A DNA stretch of 51,463 bases from positions 1-51,463 of the forward strand of contig CALXIZ010000146.1 in assembly GCA_944388495.1 (NCBI GenBank), in the 5' to 3' direction. Positions 26,370-37,312 of this stretch are shown here, piece after piece. Both the position numbers and the translations under genes were made by a program. Below the pieces are notes generated by a model. It did not search any database, was not told the DNA's origin, and worked only from the letters and a program-made list of their open reading frames with translations. The first letter of the stretch is position 1. Every line of letters begins with the position of its first letter. This stretch comes from an uncultured Clostridia bacterium (lineage in GTDB: Bacteria; Bacillota; Clostridia; Peptostreptococcales; Anaerovoracaceae).

Positions 26370-28097
26370 ATGGCATTTGACGGAATCGTGACCACTGCCG
26401 TCACGAAAGAACTGAGTGACCGCCTTACCGGCGGCAGAATAGATAAAATCTACCAGCCGTCGCCGGACGAGATTTTCATGAATATACACTGCGGCAGCGA
26501 GAAATACCGGCTTTATCTCTCCGCAAACACGAATCACGCCGGCGTCTACCTCACGGAGGAAAAGAGCGTCAATCCTCAGAATCCCCCCGGCTTCTGCATG
26601 CTTCTGCGCAAGCATCTGCAGAGCGCCCGCATCCGTGAAATCCGCCAGGTAGACTCCGAACGGATCGTGGAGATCTTCACAGACGCGGTCAACGAGCTGG
26701 GATTCAGCGTCAAGCACCGGCTCGTCATCGAAATCATGGGCAAGCACAGCAATATTCTGCTCGTCGATATTTTCAGCGGAAAAATCGTCGACTGCATAAA
26801 GAGGATCTCGGTCGACGTCAGCCGCTACCGCCAGACGCTTCCCGGTCTCGCCTATATATCGCCTCCCTCTCACGGAAAAATATCCTATTTCGGTCTGACA
26901 TATCCCCGCTTCGAAGAAGCTGTCCTGGCAGCCGGTTTTACGGAGGAACCGGAAAAAGCGCTGGTAAAGGCGATCGCCGGAATCAGTCCGGCCATCGCAT
27001 CGGAGATCATTTTCCGCGCGGAGCACAGCGGAGGCAGTCTTCTTCGGAATGCCTGCGATGAACTGCTCAGAATCACCTCTGCCGCCGCAGACGGACGCGC
27101 CGAACCTCTGCTTTACCTGGACGAATCCGGCGCTCCCGCGGATTTTCACGTCGTCCCTTTTCTGATGTACGAAACTTCCCGCCGCGCTGTTTCCTGCCGT
27201 ACCGTCAGTGAAGCCTGCGAAAAATATTTTGAAGGCCGTACCTCTTCCAACAGAATCCGTCAGAAATCACAGGATATGAGGAGAAGCGTCACAGCACATC
27301 TCGACCGTCTTCTTCTGAAAAAGCAGCGTCTGTCGGAAGACCTTCTTCAGGCCGAAAATTCCGAAAAATACCGTCTTTACGGCGAGCTTCTGACCGCCAG
27401 CCTGCACAGCGTCAGAGAAGGCAGAAATTCCGCCGAGGTGCTGAACTATTACACCGGCGAAATGATGTCGATTCCTCTGGATTCCCGCTATTCCGCCGCT
27501 AAAAACGCCCAGCGGTACTTTAAAAAGTATTCGAAGGCAAAGACAGCCGTCGTGGAAAAAAAGATTCAGCTGGAAGAGACAGAACGTGAAATCACATATC
27601 TGAATTCTGTACTGACATTTATCGACAATGCGGAAAATGTCGAAGATTTGGAGGATATCCGCTCCGAACTGATCGAAAGCGGCATTCTGCGCCGGAAAAA
27701 CACAAAGGAAAAACCGCGCCGGAAAAAAATGCAGCCTGTCGAATATATTCTCTCCTCCGGAAAGCGCGTTCTCGTGGGACGGAACAACCGCGAAAACGAC
27801 ATTCTGACCTTCCGCACAGCTTCACCGAAGGATATCTGGTTTCATGCCAAGGACATTCCCGGTTCTCACGCCGTGCTTTTTACAGAGGGAAAACAGCCGG
27901 AAGACAGCGATATCTACGAGACGGCCGCCATCGCCGCCTTTCACAGCAAAGCCAGACTTTCCGGCAACGTCCCGGTGGACTATGTCCGGATAAAATATGT
28001 GAAAAAACCGAACGGAGCCAGACCGGGCTATGTGATTTTCACCAACAACAATACTGTCTATGTGGATCCGAAACGGCCTCAGCAGACAGAAAAATAA
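26370..28097 (+). CDS. rqcH: Ribosome quality control factor RqcH (NFACT/FbpA family)
   Basis: Binds split 50S subunits carrying a stalled peptidyl-tRNA and directs addition of C-terminal alanine tails that mark the chain for degradation. 575 residues: NFACT-N, two HhH segments, coiled coil at about 295-425, and the C-terminal NFACT-R domain (VGRNNRENDILTFRTA, DIWFHAKDIPGSH). The tRNA-contacting pair, Asp97-Arg98 in Bacillus RqcH, is Glu97-Arg98 here (DSERIVEI). ATG 26370 is preceded by CGGAGG. Often annotated as fibronectin-binding protein; a cytosolic role is better supported. Confidence 0.95.
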   Translation: MAFDGIVTTAVTKELSDRLTGGRIDKIYQPSPDEIFMNIHCGSEKYRLYLSANTNHAGVYLTEEKSVNPQNPPGFCMLLRKHLQSARIREIRQVDSERIVEIFTDAVNELGFSVKHRLVIEIMGKHSNILLVDIFSGKIVDCIKRISVDVSRYRQTLPGLAYISPPSHGKISYFGLTYPRFEEAVLAAGFTEEPEKALVKAIAGISPAIASEIIFRAEHSGGSLLRNACDELLRITSAAADGRAEPLLYLDESGAPADFHVVPFLMYETSRRAVSCRTVSEACEKYFEGRTSSNRIRQKSQDMRRSVTAHLDRLLLKKQRLSEDLLQAENSEKYRLYGELLTASLHSVREGRNSAEVLNYYTGEMMSIPLDSRYSAAKNAQRYFKKYSKAKTAVVEKKIQLEETEREITYLNSVLTFIDNAENVEDLEDIRSELIESGILRRKNTKEKPRRKKMQPVEYILSSGKRVLVGRNNRENDILTFRTASPKDIWFHAKDIPGSHAVLFTEGKQPEDSDIYETAAIAAFHSKARLSGNVPVDYVRIKYVKKPNGARPGYVIFTNNNTVYVDPKRPQQTEK

Positions 28098-28122
28098 CAG
28101 AAAGATTCCAGGAGGTTCCATC

Positions 28123-28767
28123 ATGCATATCATACGGAAAACATTCGGAGAAATGGACAATAACTGCTATATTCTCTTTGACCGGGACGGCGGCGAAGCC
28201 TATATCATCGATCCGGGCTATGAGGCGAAAAAAATAGAAGCCGTGATCAGGAAACACCGCCTCTGTGTTCAGGGAATTCTCGCAACGCATCACCACTACG
28301 ATCATACCGACGCCTGCGAGCAGCTGAGAAAAGATCTCGGCACCTGTGTCTTCATGAGCGGAAAAGACGCAAAACATTACAAAGGGACTGTCGATCGCCT
28401 CCTCTCCGAAGGCGATGTCCTGAAAATCGGAGAAGAGGTGCTGCGTGTCATCGAGACGCCGGGGCATACAGACGGCGGCCTTTCCTTCCTCTGCGATACG
28501 TCAAAATGCATCTTTACCGGCGATACTCTGTTTTCCACCGATACCGGCTACGCTATCTTTGAAACAGGTTCCCCGGACGATATGGAACGTTCCGTCAAAA
28601 AGATCAGCACTCTGCTCTCCGACGATTATGTCGTCTGGCCCGGTCACGAGGAAAATGCCACTATGGCTTTCATACGCCGGCACAACCGCGATTTCATGGA
28701 ATATGTACAGGGAATCCATCCGGCGCATACGAAAATGGATCCGGAATCCATCCGCAAATCACAGTAG
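28123..28767 (+). CDS. MBL-fold hydrolase, glyoxalase II-like
   Basis: Compact 214-residue metallo-beta-lactamase-fold hydrolase related to YcbL/glyoxalase II. All metal motifs are intact: HHHYDH (56-61), GHTDGG, FTGDTLF and PGHEE. It lacks the C-terminal glutathione-binding domain of true glyoxalase II, so it probably acts on another thioester or is promiscuous. AGGAGG upstream of ATG 28123; 25 bases after rqcH, likely the same transcript, ended by the terminator at 28778-28834. Confidence 0.9.
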   Translation: MHIIRKTFGEMDNNCYILFDRDGGEAYIIDPGYEAKKIEAVIRKHRLCVQGILATHHHYDHTDACEQLRKDLGTCVFMSGKDAKHYKGTVDRLLSEGDVLKIGEEVLRVIETPGHTDGGLSFLCDTSKCIFTGDTLFSTDTGYAIFETGSPDDMERSVKKISTLLSDDYVVWPGHEENATMAFIRRHNRDFMEYVQGIHPAHTKMDPESIRKSQ

Positions 28768-28777
28768 ACGCAGACTT

Positions 28778-28834
28778 TTTCGGATATTTTTCCGCATTGT
28801 TTTCGGAAAAATATCCTGTATCCGAAAGATTTTT
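28778..28834 (+). terminator. Terminator after rqcH-MBL with alternative pairings
   Basis: TTTCGGATA pairs with TATCCGAAA, enclosing TTTTTCCG/CGGAAAAA, then GATTTTTT. An alternative 13-bp stem, GGATATTTTTCCG with CGGAAAAATATCC, excludes part of the outer pairing. The second TATCC copy creates the choice. Confidence 0.75.
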
Positions 28835-28894
28835 TCAGAAAATGACATAAAAACATTTTTTCCTGTAAAATCATACGTTCTTCCTCTTCGGCAG

Positions 28895-28924
28895 TTGTTC
28901 TCCGGACAAAACAGCTGTTATAAT
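28895..28924 (+). promoter_or_regulatory. Promoter for the NSS transporter gene
   Basis: TTGTTC, 18-base spacer, TATAAT (28919-28924) with TGT just before it (extended -10). Leader of about 75 nt, AT-rich and without obvious structure. Confidence 0.6.
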
Positions 28925-29006
28925 ATATGACTGTCGATATCATGAATTGTTTCATTATATCATTTCATTATTTACTGTTTATATATTATTTAAGATGGGG
29001 GAATTT

Positions 29007-30356
29007 ATGAAAAGAGAAAGTTTTAAATCGCGTCTGGGATTTATCCTGATCTCTGCGGGCTGCGCCATCGGTATCGGAAATGTGTGGCGGTTTCCGTATA
29101 TTACCGGATATTACGGCGGCGGCGCCTTTGTGCTGTTTTATCTGCTCTTTCTGGTCATCATGGCTGTGCCTGTACTGACGATGGAACTCGCGATCGGCAG
29201 AGCGAGCCGCAAGAGTACGATGCTCGCCTACAACGAGCTCGAAAAGCCGGGACAGAAATGGCATATACACGGTATTTTCGCTCTGGCCGGAAATTATGTA
29301 CTGATGATGTACTACACTACCGTGGCGGGCTGGATGCTCAGCTATATGGTCAAATTTCTCTCCGGCAGATTTGAAGGAGTCGATGCTGCCGCTTCCGGCC
29401 CGATCTTCGACGAAATGCTCGCGAATCCGTGGGAAATGGGCTTCTGGATGCTCGTTACCGTCATCTTCGGCTTTATCATCTGCGGCAGAGGTCTTCAGAA
29501 CGGACTGGAAAAAGTTTCTAAATTCATGATGATCGCTCTGCTCCTGCTCATCGTCGTTCTCGCCGTCCGCAGTCTGACGCTGGACGGTGCTTCAGAGGGA
29601 CTCGCCTTCTACCTGAAACCTGATTTCGACCGGATGATGGAAGTCGGCGTCCTCAACACGATGGCCGCCGCGATGAATCAGAGCTTCTTCACCATGAGTC
29701 TCGGTATCGGCGCCATGCTCATCTTCGGCAGCTACATGAACCGGGATCATGCGCTTCTCGGCGAAGCGGGCAGAATCGCCGTACTCGACACTTTCGTGGC
29801 CGTCTGCTCCGGACTTATCATTTTTCCGGCCTGCTTCGCGTTTGACGTGACTCCGGATCAGGGACCTTCCCTTCTCTTCGTCACGCTGCCCGGCGTATTC
29901 AATTCCATGGCCGGCGGACGCTTCTGGGGAGCGCTTTTCTTCCTCTTCATGGCGTTTGCGTCGATCACCACGGTGCTCGCCGTATTCGAAAATATCGTCG
30001 CCTGCTGCATGGAGAAATGGAATATGAGCCGGAAAAAGGCGTGTATTCTGAACGGTGTTCTGATCGCGCTGCTTTCCATGCCGTGCGTCCTCGGATATAA
30101 CGTGTGGAGCGGCATCACAGTCGGAGGCAAGAATTTCCTCGACATGGAGGACTTCGTCGTCAGCAACCTGCTGCTGCCGGTCGGCGCTCTGGTTTACCTG
30201 CTGTTCTGTGTCAGCCGGGTCGGCTGGGGATTCAAAAACTATCAGAAAGAAGCAAACACCGGAAAAGGTGTCGGCATTCCGAACTGGATCCGCGGCTATG
30301 TCACCTTCGTTCTGCCGATTCTGCTGGTACTGATCCTCGTTCTCGGTCTCATCTGA
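29007..30356 (+). CDS. Sodium-dependent transporter, NSS (SNF) family
   Basis: Sodium-coupled symporter of the neurotransmitter:sodium symporter family; bacterial members import amino acids such as leucine, tryptophan or alanine. 449 residues with 11-12 predicted membrane segments. TM1 carries the family's GIGNVWRFPY motif (22-31), and the Na/substrate region NQSFFTMSLGIGAM is in TM6. Substrate cannot be read from sequence. ATG 29007 follows GATGGGGG. A monocistronic unit with its own promoter and a double hairpin at its end. Confidence 0.93.
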   Translation: MKRESFKSRLGFILISAGCAIGIGNVWRFPYITGYYGGGAFVLFYLLFLVIMAVPVLTMELAIGRASRKSTMLAYNELEKPGQKWHIHGIFALAGNYVLMMYYTTVAGWMLSYMVKFLSGRFEGVDAAASGPIFDEMLANPWEMGFWMLVTVIFGFIICGRGLQNGLEKVSKFMMIALLLLIVVLAVRSLTLDGASEGLAFYLKPDFDRMMEVGVLNTMAAAMNQSFFTMSLGIGAMLIFGSYMNRDHALLGEAGRIAVLDTFVAVCSGLIIFPACFAFDVTPDQGPSLLFVTLPGVFNSMAGGRFWGALFFLFMAFASITTVLAVFENIVACCMEKWNMSRKKACILNGVLIALLSMPCVLGYNVWSGITVGGKNFLDMEDFVVSNLLLPVGALVYLLFCVSRVGWGFKNYQKEANTGKGVGIPNWIRGYVTFVLPILLVLILVLGLI

Positions 30357-30375
30357 TCTTTTTACTCCGCTTTTA

Positions 30376-30448
30376 CCGTGTCTGCCAGAACCGGTTCCGC
30401 CAGACACGGCGAAGAAGGCAGATCATACGGTCTGCCTTCTTCTTTTTT
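30376..30448 (+). terminator. Tandem hairpins ending the NSS gene
   Basis: First stem CCGTGTCTG/CAGACACGG (30376-30409). Second GAAGAAGGCAGA/TCTGCCTTCTTC (30411-30442), then six T. The second stem overlaps the last codons of the convergent rnr gene. Confidence 0.88.
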
Positions 30449-32636
30449 CAGTTCTTCTTCCTCTTCGCTGCGGCCCCGCGCCTCCGACAGGAATCAGATC
30501 GATCTCACCTGTCAGCGTATTTACTTTCGCCACTCTGACGGAAATTCTGTCTCCTACAGCGAAGGTTTTTCTTCTGTTCTCTCCGATCATACGATAATTT
30601 TTTTCATCGCAGATATAGTAATCGTCTCTGAGTACCTCCACCGGTACATATCCTTCCGCCGTATTTTCCAGCTCCACAAAAAATCCCCCGCTGATCACAC
30701 CGCTGATCATGCCGCTGAAGATCTCTCCCGTAAACCGCTTCATATATACCGCTGTCATTCGTTTTTCCACAGCCCGTTCCGCATCTGTCGCCGCGCGCTC
30801 GCGCTCGGAGGATATCTCCGCCGCATCCGCGGTGAGTTTCATCAGTCTGCGGTAACGCTTCATATCAGCCGTTCCGCGGATCGTATCTCTGAGAATCCTG
30901 TGAACTATGAGATCGGGATATCTGCGGATCGGAGAGGTAAAATGACAGTAATACCGGAAGCCGAGTCCGAAATGACCCTTGCACTCCGTATCATAGACGG
31001 CTTTTTTCATGGATCTCAGCGCAATCCGGCCGATTACGCTTCCGCAGTTCCGCTCTTTCGCCTGGATGAGGAGATCCTGAATCGTCCCGGGACGGATGCC
31101 GGCACAGGAACCGTGCAGAGTCAGGCCCAGACTTCCTGCAAAACGTTTCAGTTCCTCCATTTTCATCTGATCCGGTCTGTCGTGCACACGATAGACGAAA
31201 GGAATTTCCATCCAGAAGCAGTGCTCCGCCACGACACGGTTTGCCTGCAGCATGAATTCCTCTATCATCCTGTTTGCCGTTCTGCGCACGGAAGGCTCCA
31301 CCGACAGAACATCGCCGTCTTCATCCACGCGAATACGGGGTTCCTGTACCTCAAAGTCGATGCTTCCCTCGCCGAATCTCTTTTTCGACAGGACAGAGGC
31401 CAGATCTTTCATATCGCAAAGCATCGGATACAGCGCTTCATATTTTTCCATGAGCTGTCCGTCCCCGCCTTCCAGAAGATCCGAAATCTCATCATAAACC
31501 AGCCGGGCACAAGAACGGATGACACTCTCGTAAATACGGTAGGATACCACATTTCCCTCTTCATCTATGTTCATCTCCGCCGTCAGCGTCAGCCGGTCCT
31601 CCCCTTCATTCAGACTGCAGATACCGTTTGAAAGCTCTTTCGGAAGCATCGGACAGACTCTGTCCGGAAAATAGACGCTGCAGCCGCGCAGAAGAGCCTC
31701 CCGGTCCAGTGCAGAACCCTCTTTCACGTAATGACTTACGTCTGCGATACAGACATAAAGAATATAGCCGCCTTCCGGCGTACGTTCCACCCTCACCGCA
31801 TCATCAAAATCTCTGGCATCTTCTCCGTCGATCGTAACGATCATTTTTTCTCTCAGATCTTCTCTGCCGTCCAGATCGGCCTCGCTCAGCTCTCCCGGAA
31901 TCTTTCGTGCCTCCTGCATGACTTCTCCGCAGAATTCCGTCCGGATATCATAACGGTCTAAGACAGCAGCCTCTTCCGCTGCTCCTTCGCCGGCCCGTCC
32001 GTAAATTTCCGTAACTTCTCCTCTCATGACCGGAGAACGATCCGGATATTTTGTAATCGTCACCCGGACCTTATCTCCGGCCCGCGCCTGCATGGTTCCG
32101 CTCTCATCGATACGTATCCTGTCCAGACGCCTGTCATCCGGCAGAAGAAAATACTGTTTTCCTCTGTTCATAAAGGTTCCCGTGGCAAAGGTCAGCGTGT
32201 GCGATACGATTTTTTCCACGCTTCCCGAACGTCTCTCTCCGTTTCTCTCCGACATCAGACGTACGAGTACCCGGTCTTTGTCGATCGCATGATTCATGTG
32301 AGACCGCGGTATGAAAATCTCCTCTCCCCGGTCGTCCGGCTGAAAAAAGCCGAACCCGCCCGCGCTGCGGCGCACCGTTCCCGACAGGAGATCATAGGCT
32401 TCCGGGAGCATATACCGTCCTTTTCTGCTTTTTACAATCTTGCCCTGCGTCTCCAGATGATCGAGTTCCTCCAGAACCGCGCCGTATTCGTATACCTGCG
32501 CACCGACCGCTTCCAGAATCTCACGTTCGCCGGTCAGGCGCCGGGAGGAATCGCCCGCCGCTTTCATCAGAAGTTCTCTGATTTCCTGCCTTCTCTGTTC
32601 CCCGATATCATTTTTTCGTGCGTATTTTTTTCCCAT
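30423..32636 (-). CDS. rnr: Ribonuclease R
   Basis: Processive 3'-5' exoribonuclease that degrades structured RNA and acts with trans-translation. 737 residues: N-terminal winged-helix RNase-II domain, cold-shock domains (GFGFFQPDD), RNB catalytic domain with DGEDARDFDDAV, a C-terminal S1 domain, and a basic tail (RRGRRTEKRRRQ). ATG 32636 has AGGGG upstream, rather far. In related clostridia rnr follows secG and precedes smpB; smpB is not here because the convergent NSS gene follows. Confidence 0.96.
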   Translation of the reverse strand: MGKKYARKNDIGEQRRQEIRELLMKAAGDSSRRLTGEREILEAVGAQVYEYGAVLEELDHLETQGKIVKSRKGRYMLPEAYDLLSGTVRRSAGGFGFFQPDDRGEEIFIPRSHMNHAIDKDRVLVRLMSERNGERRSGSVEKIVSHTLTFATGTFMNRGKQYFLLPDDRRLDRIRIDESGTMQARAGDKVRVTITKYPDRSPVMRGEVTEIYGRAGEGAAEEAAVLDRYDIRTEFCGEVMQEARKIPGELSEADLDGREDLREKMIVTIDGEDARDFDDAVRVERTPEGGYILYVCIADVSHYVKEGSALDREALLRGCSVYFPDRVCPMLPKELSNGICSLNEGEDRLTLTAEMNIDEEGNVVSYRIYESVIRSCARLVYDEISDLLEGGDGQLMEKYEALYPMLCDMKDLASVLSKKRFGEGSIDFEVQEPRIRVDEDGDVLSVEPSVRRTANRMIEEFMLQANRVVAEHCFWMEIPFVYRVHDRPDQMKMEELKRFAGSLGLTLHGSCAGIRPGTIQDLLIQAKERNCGSVIGRIALRSMKKAVYDTECKGHFGLGFRYYCHFTSPIRRYPDLIVHRILRDTIRGTADMKRYRRLMKLTADAAEISSERERAATDAERAVEKRMTAVYMKRFTGEIFSGMISGVISGGFFVELENTAEGYVPVEVLRDDYYICDEKNYRMIGENRRKTFAVGDRISVRVAKVNTLTGEIDLIPVGGAGPQRRGRRTEKRRRQTV

Positions 32637-32747
32637 CGTTCCGATTTCCCCTATGTATCCTGTCTGTCTGATATAACTCCTGCTTTTTCCCGGAAGCGGG
32701 ACAGAGACGGCTGCTGTTAAAGCACATCTCTGCCCGTCCTCTCTCTT

Positions 32748-33140
32748 TCAGCGCTCCGCTTCCGAAGCATGCTCCGGTGTATCAGCGCGGCCCGAAGATT
32801 CCTGCGCCGAACCGTTTCTGTCATCCCCCGTCACGGCATCCTTCGCATCCTCCGCCGTATCTTTTACGCCGTCAGCGATATCTTTTCCCATATTCTTCGC
32901 ATCCTCGGCTGCATCTTCTGCGCCTTTTCTGACATCCTCCGCCGCATCTTCGACATCTCTTTTCGCATCATCAGCCGCATCCTTCGCATCATCGGCGAGA
33001 TCTTTTCCTGCTCCCTCCACCTCTCCGGCAGCACTGCTGTGCGAACCTTTGTCTTCTGACGCAGTGTCGCTTCCGCATGCGGAAAATATGAGAAGTGAAC
33101 ATAACAGCAGCAACGCGATCACAAAACGTGTCTTTTTCAT
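32748..33140 (-). CDS. Lipoprotein with amphipathic 11-residue-type helical repeats
   Basis: 130-residue predicted lipoprotein: signal peptide with lipobox LIFSAC (Cys22), a short Ser-rich linker, then about 55 residues of charged repeats (DDAKDAADDAKRDVEDAAEDV-type units, roughly 47-103), and a polar tail. Units built on (A/D)(E/D)DAK-like blocks recur every 11 residues, as in LEA-like and apolipoprotein-like helices. A long amphipathic helix on the outer membrane face or within the wall is likely; function unknown. ATG 33140 follows AAAGGAG. Upstream of rnr, possibly co-transcribed. Confidence 0.85.
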   Translation of the reverse strand: MKKTRFVIALLLLCSLLIFSACGSDTASEDKGSHSSAAGEVEGAGKDLADDAKDAADDAKRDVEDAAEDVRKGAEDAAEDAKNMGKDIADGVKDTAEDAKDAVTGDDRNGSAQESSGRADTPEHASEAER

Positions 33141-33263
33141 GATTTTCTCCTTTCGCACGAAAATATGCATCTTTCTGCGATGATTATTATCCGCCGTTAT
33201 GACGCATTTTATTCGGAAACAGGAGAAAACTCTGAACAAAAACGAATCCGGCTTTCTTTATGC

Positions 33264-33298
33264 AAAAAACGGGCAGAAACAAAATCTGCCCGTTTTTT
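33264..33298. terminator. Bidirectional terminator after secG
   Basis: ACGGGCAGA / TCTGCCCGT, a 9-bp stem with a 7-base loop, flanked by A-run and T6. On the minus strand it ends secG about five bases after its stop. Confidence 0.9.
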
Positions 33299-33303
33299 CG
33301 CAT

Positions 33304-33534
33304 TTATTCGATTGCCGTCAGCGCAACAGCACAGATGAAAAATACTACTGCGCCCGCCGCCGTGATTCTGCTGAGAATCGTTTCATAGCCGCTGCTCTTT
33401 TTCTTTCCGAAGAGCTGCTCGGCTCCGCCGCCGATAGAACCGGAAAGGCCGGCGCTGTTGCCCGACTGAAAGAGAATACTGGCGATCAGTACGATCGATG
33501 CGATCAGCAGCAATATCATCAATACGATTTTCAT
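33304..33534 (-). CDS. secG: Protein translocase subunit SecG
   Basis: Small membrane subunit of the SecYEG channel. 76 residues with two membrane segments (MILLLIASIVLIASILFQ and TAAGAVVFFICAVAL) joined by the conserved GLSGSIGGGAEQLFG loop. A perfect AAAGGAGGT precedes ATG 33534. Own promoter and terminator make it an independent unit within the eno-secG-rnr neighbourhood. Confidence 0.96.
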   Translation of the reverse strand: MKIVLMILLLIASIVLIASILFQSGNSAGLSGSIGGGAEQLFGKKKSSGYETILSRITAAGAVVFFICAVALTAIE

Positions 33535-33648
33535 GCGGATGACCTCCTTTATATCTGTTTTCTCTATATCTTTGTCATCGTCCCCTGACCCTGATTCTTC
33601 AGGGAGCGGTCTGACTCCTCCGAATGACAGAAATACAAAATCCGTTCT

Positions 33649-33677
33649 ATTATATCATCTCTTTCAGTAATAATCAA
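33649..33677 (-). promoter_or_regulatory. Promoter for secG
   Basis: TTGATT (33677-33672), 17-base spacer, TATAAT (33654-33649). The leader of about 107 nt holds small hairpins (CCCTG-N6-CAGGG) and a four-codon ATG reading frame. Confidence 0.75.
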
Positions 33678-33776
33678 TCTATGAAATCGCCTTTTCCGCA
33701 TATCATCCGCGGCGCTCCTCTTTGTCCGGCGCTTTACGTATTTTTCCGCACCATCTTTTTCCGGAGACGGTTTCCG

Positions 33777-35932
<2,156 letters not shown>

Positions 35933-36014
35933 ATTTTTCTCCTCTCTGCGGCATCATCTGCGATTTTATTCTCTCCGCCGTTTTCCGTCTGCAAAAGCTA
36001 TTTTTTCCCGTGTA

Positions 36015-37199
36015 CTAATCCATCAGGCATTCCACACCCGGCAGGAGCTTGCCCTCCAGAAATTCGAGAGAAGCGCCGCCGCCCGTGGAAATATGGGAGA
36101 TATGATCCTCCATTCCGAACTGACGTACCGCAGCCGCACTGTCACCGCCGCCGACGACAGTCGTTCCGCCGCATTTATTCATGGCCGCTGCGACGGCCCG
36201 CGTTCCTGCGGAAAAGTTTTCCATCTCAAATACGCCCATCGGCCCGTTCCAGACTACCGTTCCGGAAGAGACGATCGCCTCTTCATACAGCTTCTGTGTC
36301 TTCGGGCCGATATCGAGACCCATCCTGTCCGCAGGCATCGCATCCGCCGCATAGATATCATGAGGAGAATCATTGCTGAACGCATCCGCACAGACCACAT
36401 CCGACGGAAGAAGAAATTCGATACCGTTTTCTCCCGCCTTTTTCATAAGGTCACGCGTCATTTCTATCTTATCCTCTTCCAGCAGTGACGTGCCGATTTC
36501 ATATCCTTTCGCTTTCAGGAAGGTATACGCCATTCCGCCGCCGACGATAATCCGGTCGACCTTGTCGAGAAGATTTTCGATGAGAGGAATCTTATCGCCT
36601 ACCTTTGCTCCGCCCAGAACAGCGGTAAAAGGCCTCTGCGGATTTTCGAGAGCATCTCCGAAAAAGCGAAGCTCTTTTTCCATCAGAAATCCGCTGACTG
36701 CCGGAAGGAACGCCGCAATGCCCGCCGTCGAGCAGTGAGCACGGTGAGCCGTTCCGAAAGCGTCATTGACGAAGATATCGGCCAGCTGCGCCAGTTCCCG
36801 CGAAAAGCTCTCATCATTTTCCGTCTCTTCTTTGCGGAACCTCACATTTTCGATCAGCATGATTTCTCCCGGCTTGAGAGCTGCCGCTGCCGCCTTTGTC
36901 TCCGGCCCTGTCACCTCCGGTTCGCTTACGAAGAGAACCTCTTTTCCAAGCAGCTCCGCCAGTCTGTCCGCCACGACGCGCAGCGAATATTTCGGATCCG
37001 GCTTTCCTTTCGGTCTGCCCAGATGAGAAGCGAGAATAACCGCCGCGCCATGGCCGGCCAGATATTCAATCGTCGGCAGAGCCCCCCGTATTCTGCGATC
37101 GTCCGAAATTCTGCCTTCTTCATCTGTCGGAACATTAAAATCGCACCGCATGAACACTTTCTTTCCATTCACGTCGATATCTCTTACCGTTTTTTTCAT
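36015..37199 (-). CDS. pgk: Phosphoglycerate kinase
   Basis: Makes ATP from 1,3-bisphosphoglycerate in glycolysis. 394 residues with RCDFNVP, the substrate-binding [26 protein letters not shown] and the C-terminal GGGDSAAAV nucleotide loop. ATG 37199 follows TCAGGAGGAATC. It comes right after rpoN, separated by a terminator-like stem-loop; the usual cggR and gapA genes of this position are absent. Confidence 0.98.
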   Translation of the reverse strand: MKKTVRDIDVNGKKVFMRCDFNVPTDEEGRISDDRRIRGALPTIEYLAGHGAAVILASHLGRPKGKPDPKYSLRVVADRLAELLGKEVLFVSEPEVTGPETKAAAAALKPGEIMLIENVRFRKEETENDESFSRELAQLADIFVNDAFGTAHRAHCSTAGIAAFLPAVSGFLMEKELRFFGDALENPQRPFTAVLGGAKVGDKIPLIENLLDKVDRIIVGGGMAYTFLKAKGYEIGTSLLEEDKIEMTRDLMKKAGENGIEFLLPSDVVCADAFSNDSPHDIYAADAMPADRMGLDIGPKTQKLYEEAIVSSGTVVWNGPMGVFEMENFSAGTRAVAAAMNKCGGTTVVGGGDSAAAVRQFGMEDHISHISTGGGASLEFLEGKLLPGVECLMD

Positions 37200-37232
37200 T
37201 GATTCCTCCTGAAAACAAATCTGATATGATTT

Positions 37233-37312
37233 AGAACAAAAGAGCCGATAATGAAATCCGGGTTTTCTGTCTGCACATAGCAGCGCTCTTCATCACGGCT
37301 CTCTCCGCCGTC
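37233..37312 (-). terminator. Attenuator-like stem-loop between rpoN and pgk
   Basis: On the minus strand AGAGCCG plus TGATGAA (in the last rpoN codons) pair with TTCATTA plus CGGCTCT, with one bulged base, then TTTGTTCT. Loop about 42 bases. It would set the rpoN to pgk ratio. Confidence 0.55.

Noticed and set aside
30378..31631. A 417-codon plus-strand open frame opposite rnr
   Set aside because: Overlaps the tandem terminators of the NSS gene and lies fully antisense to RNase R.
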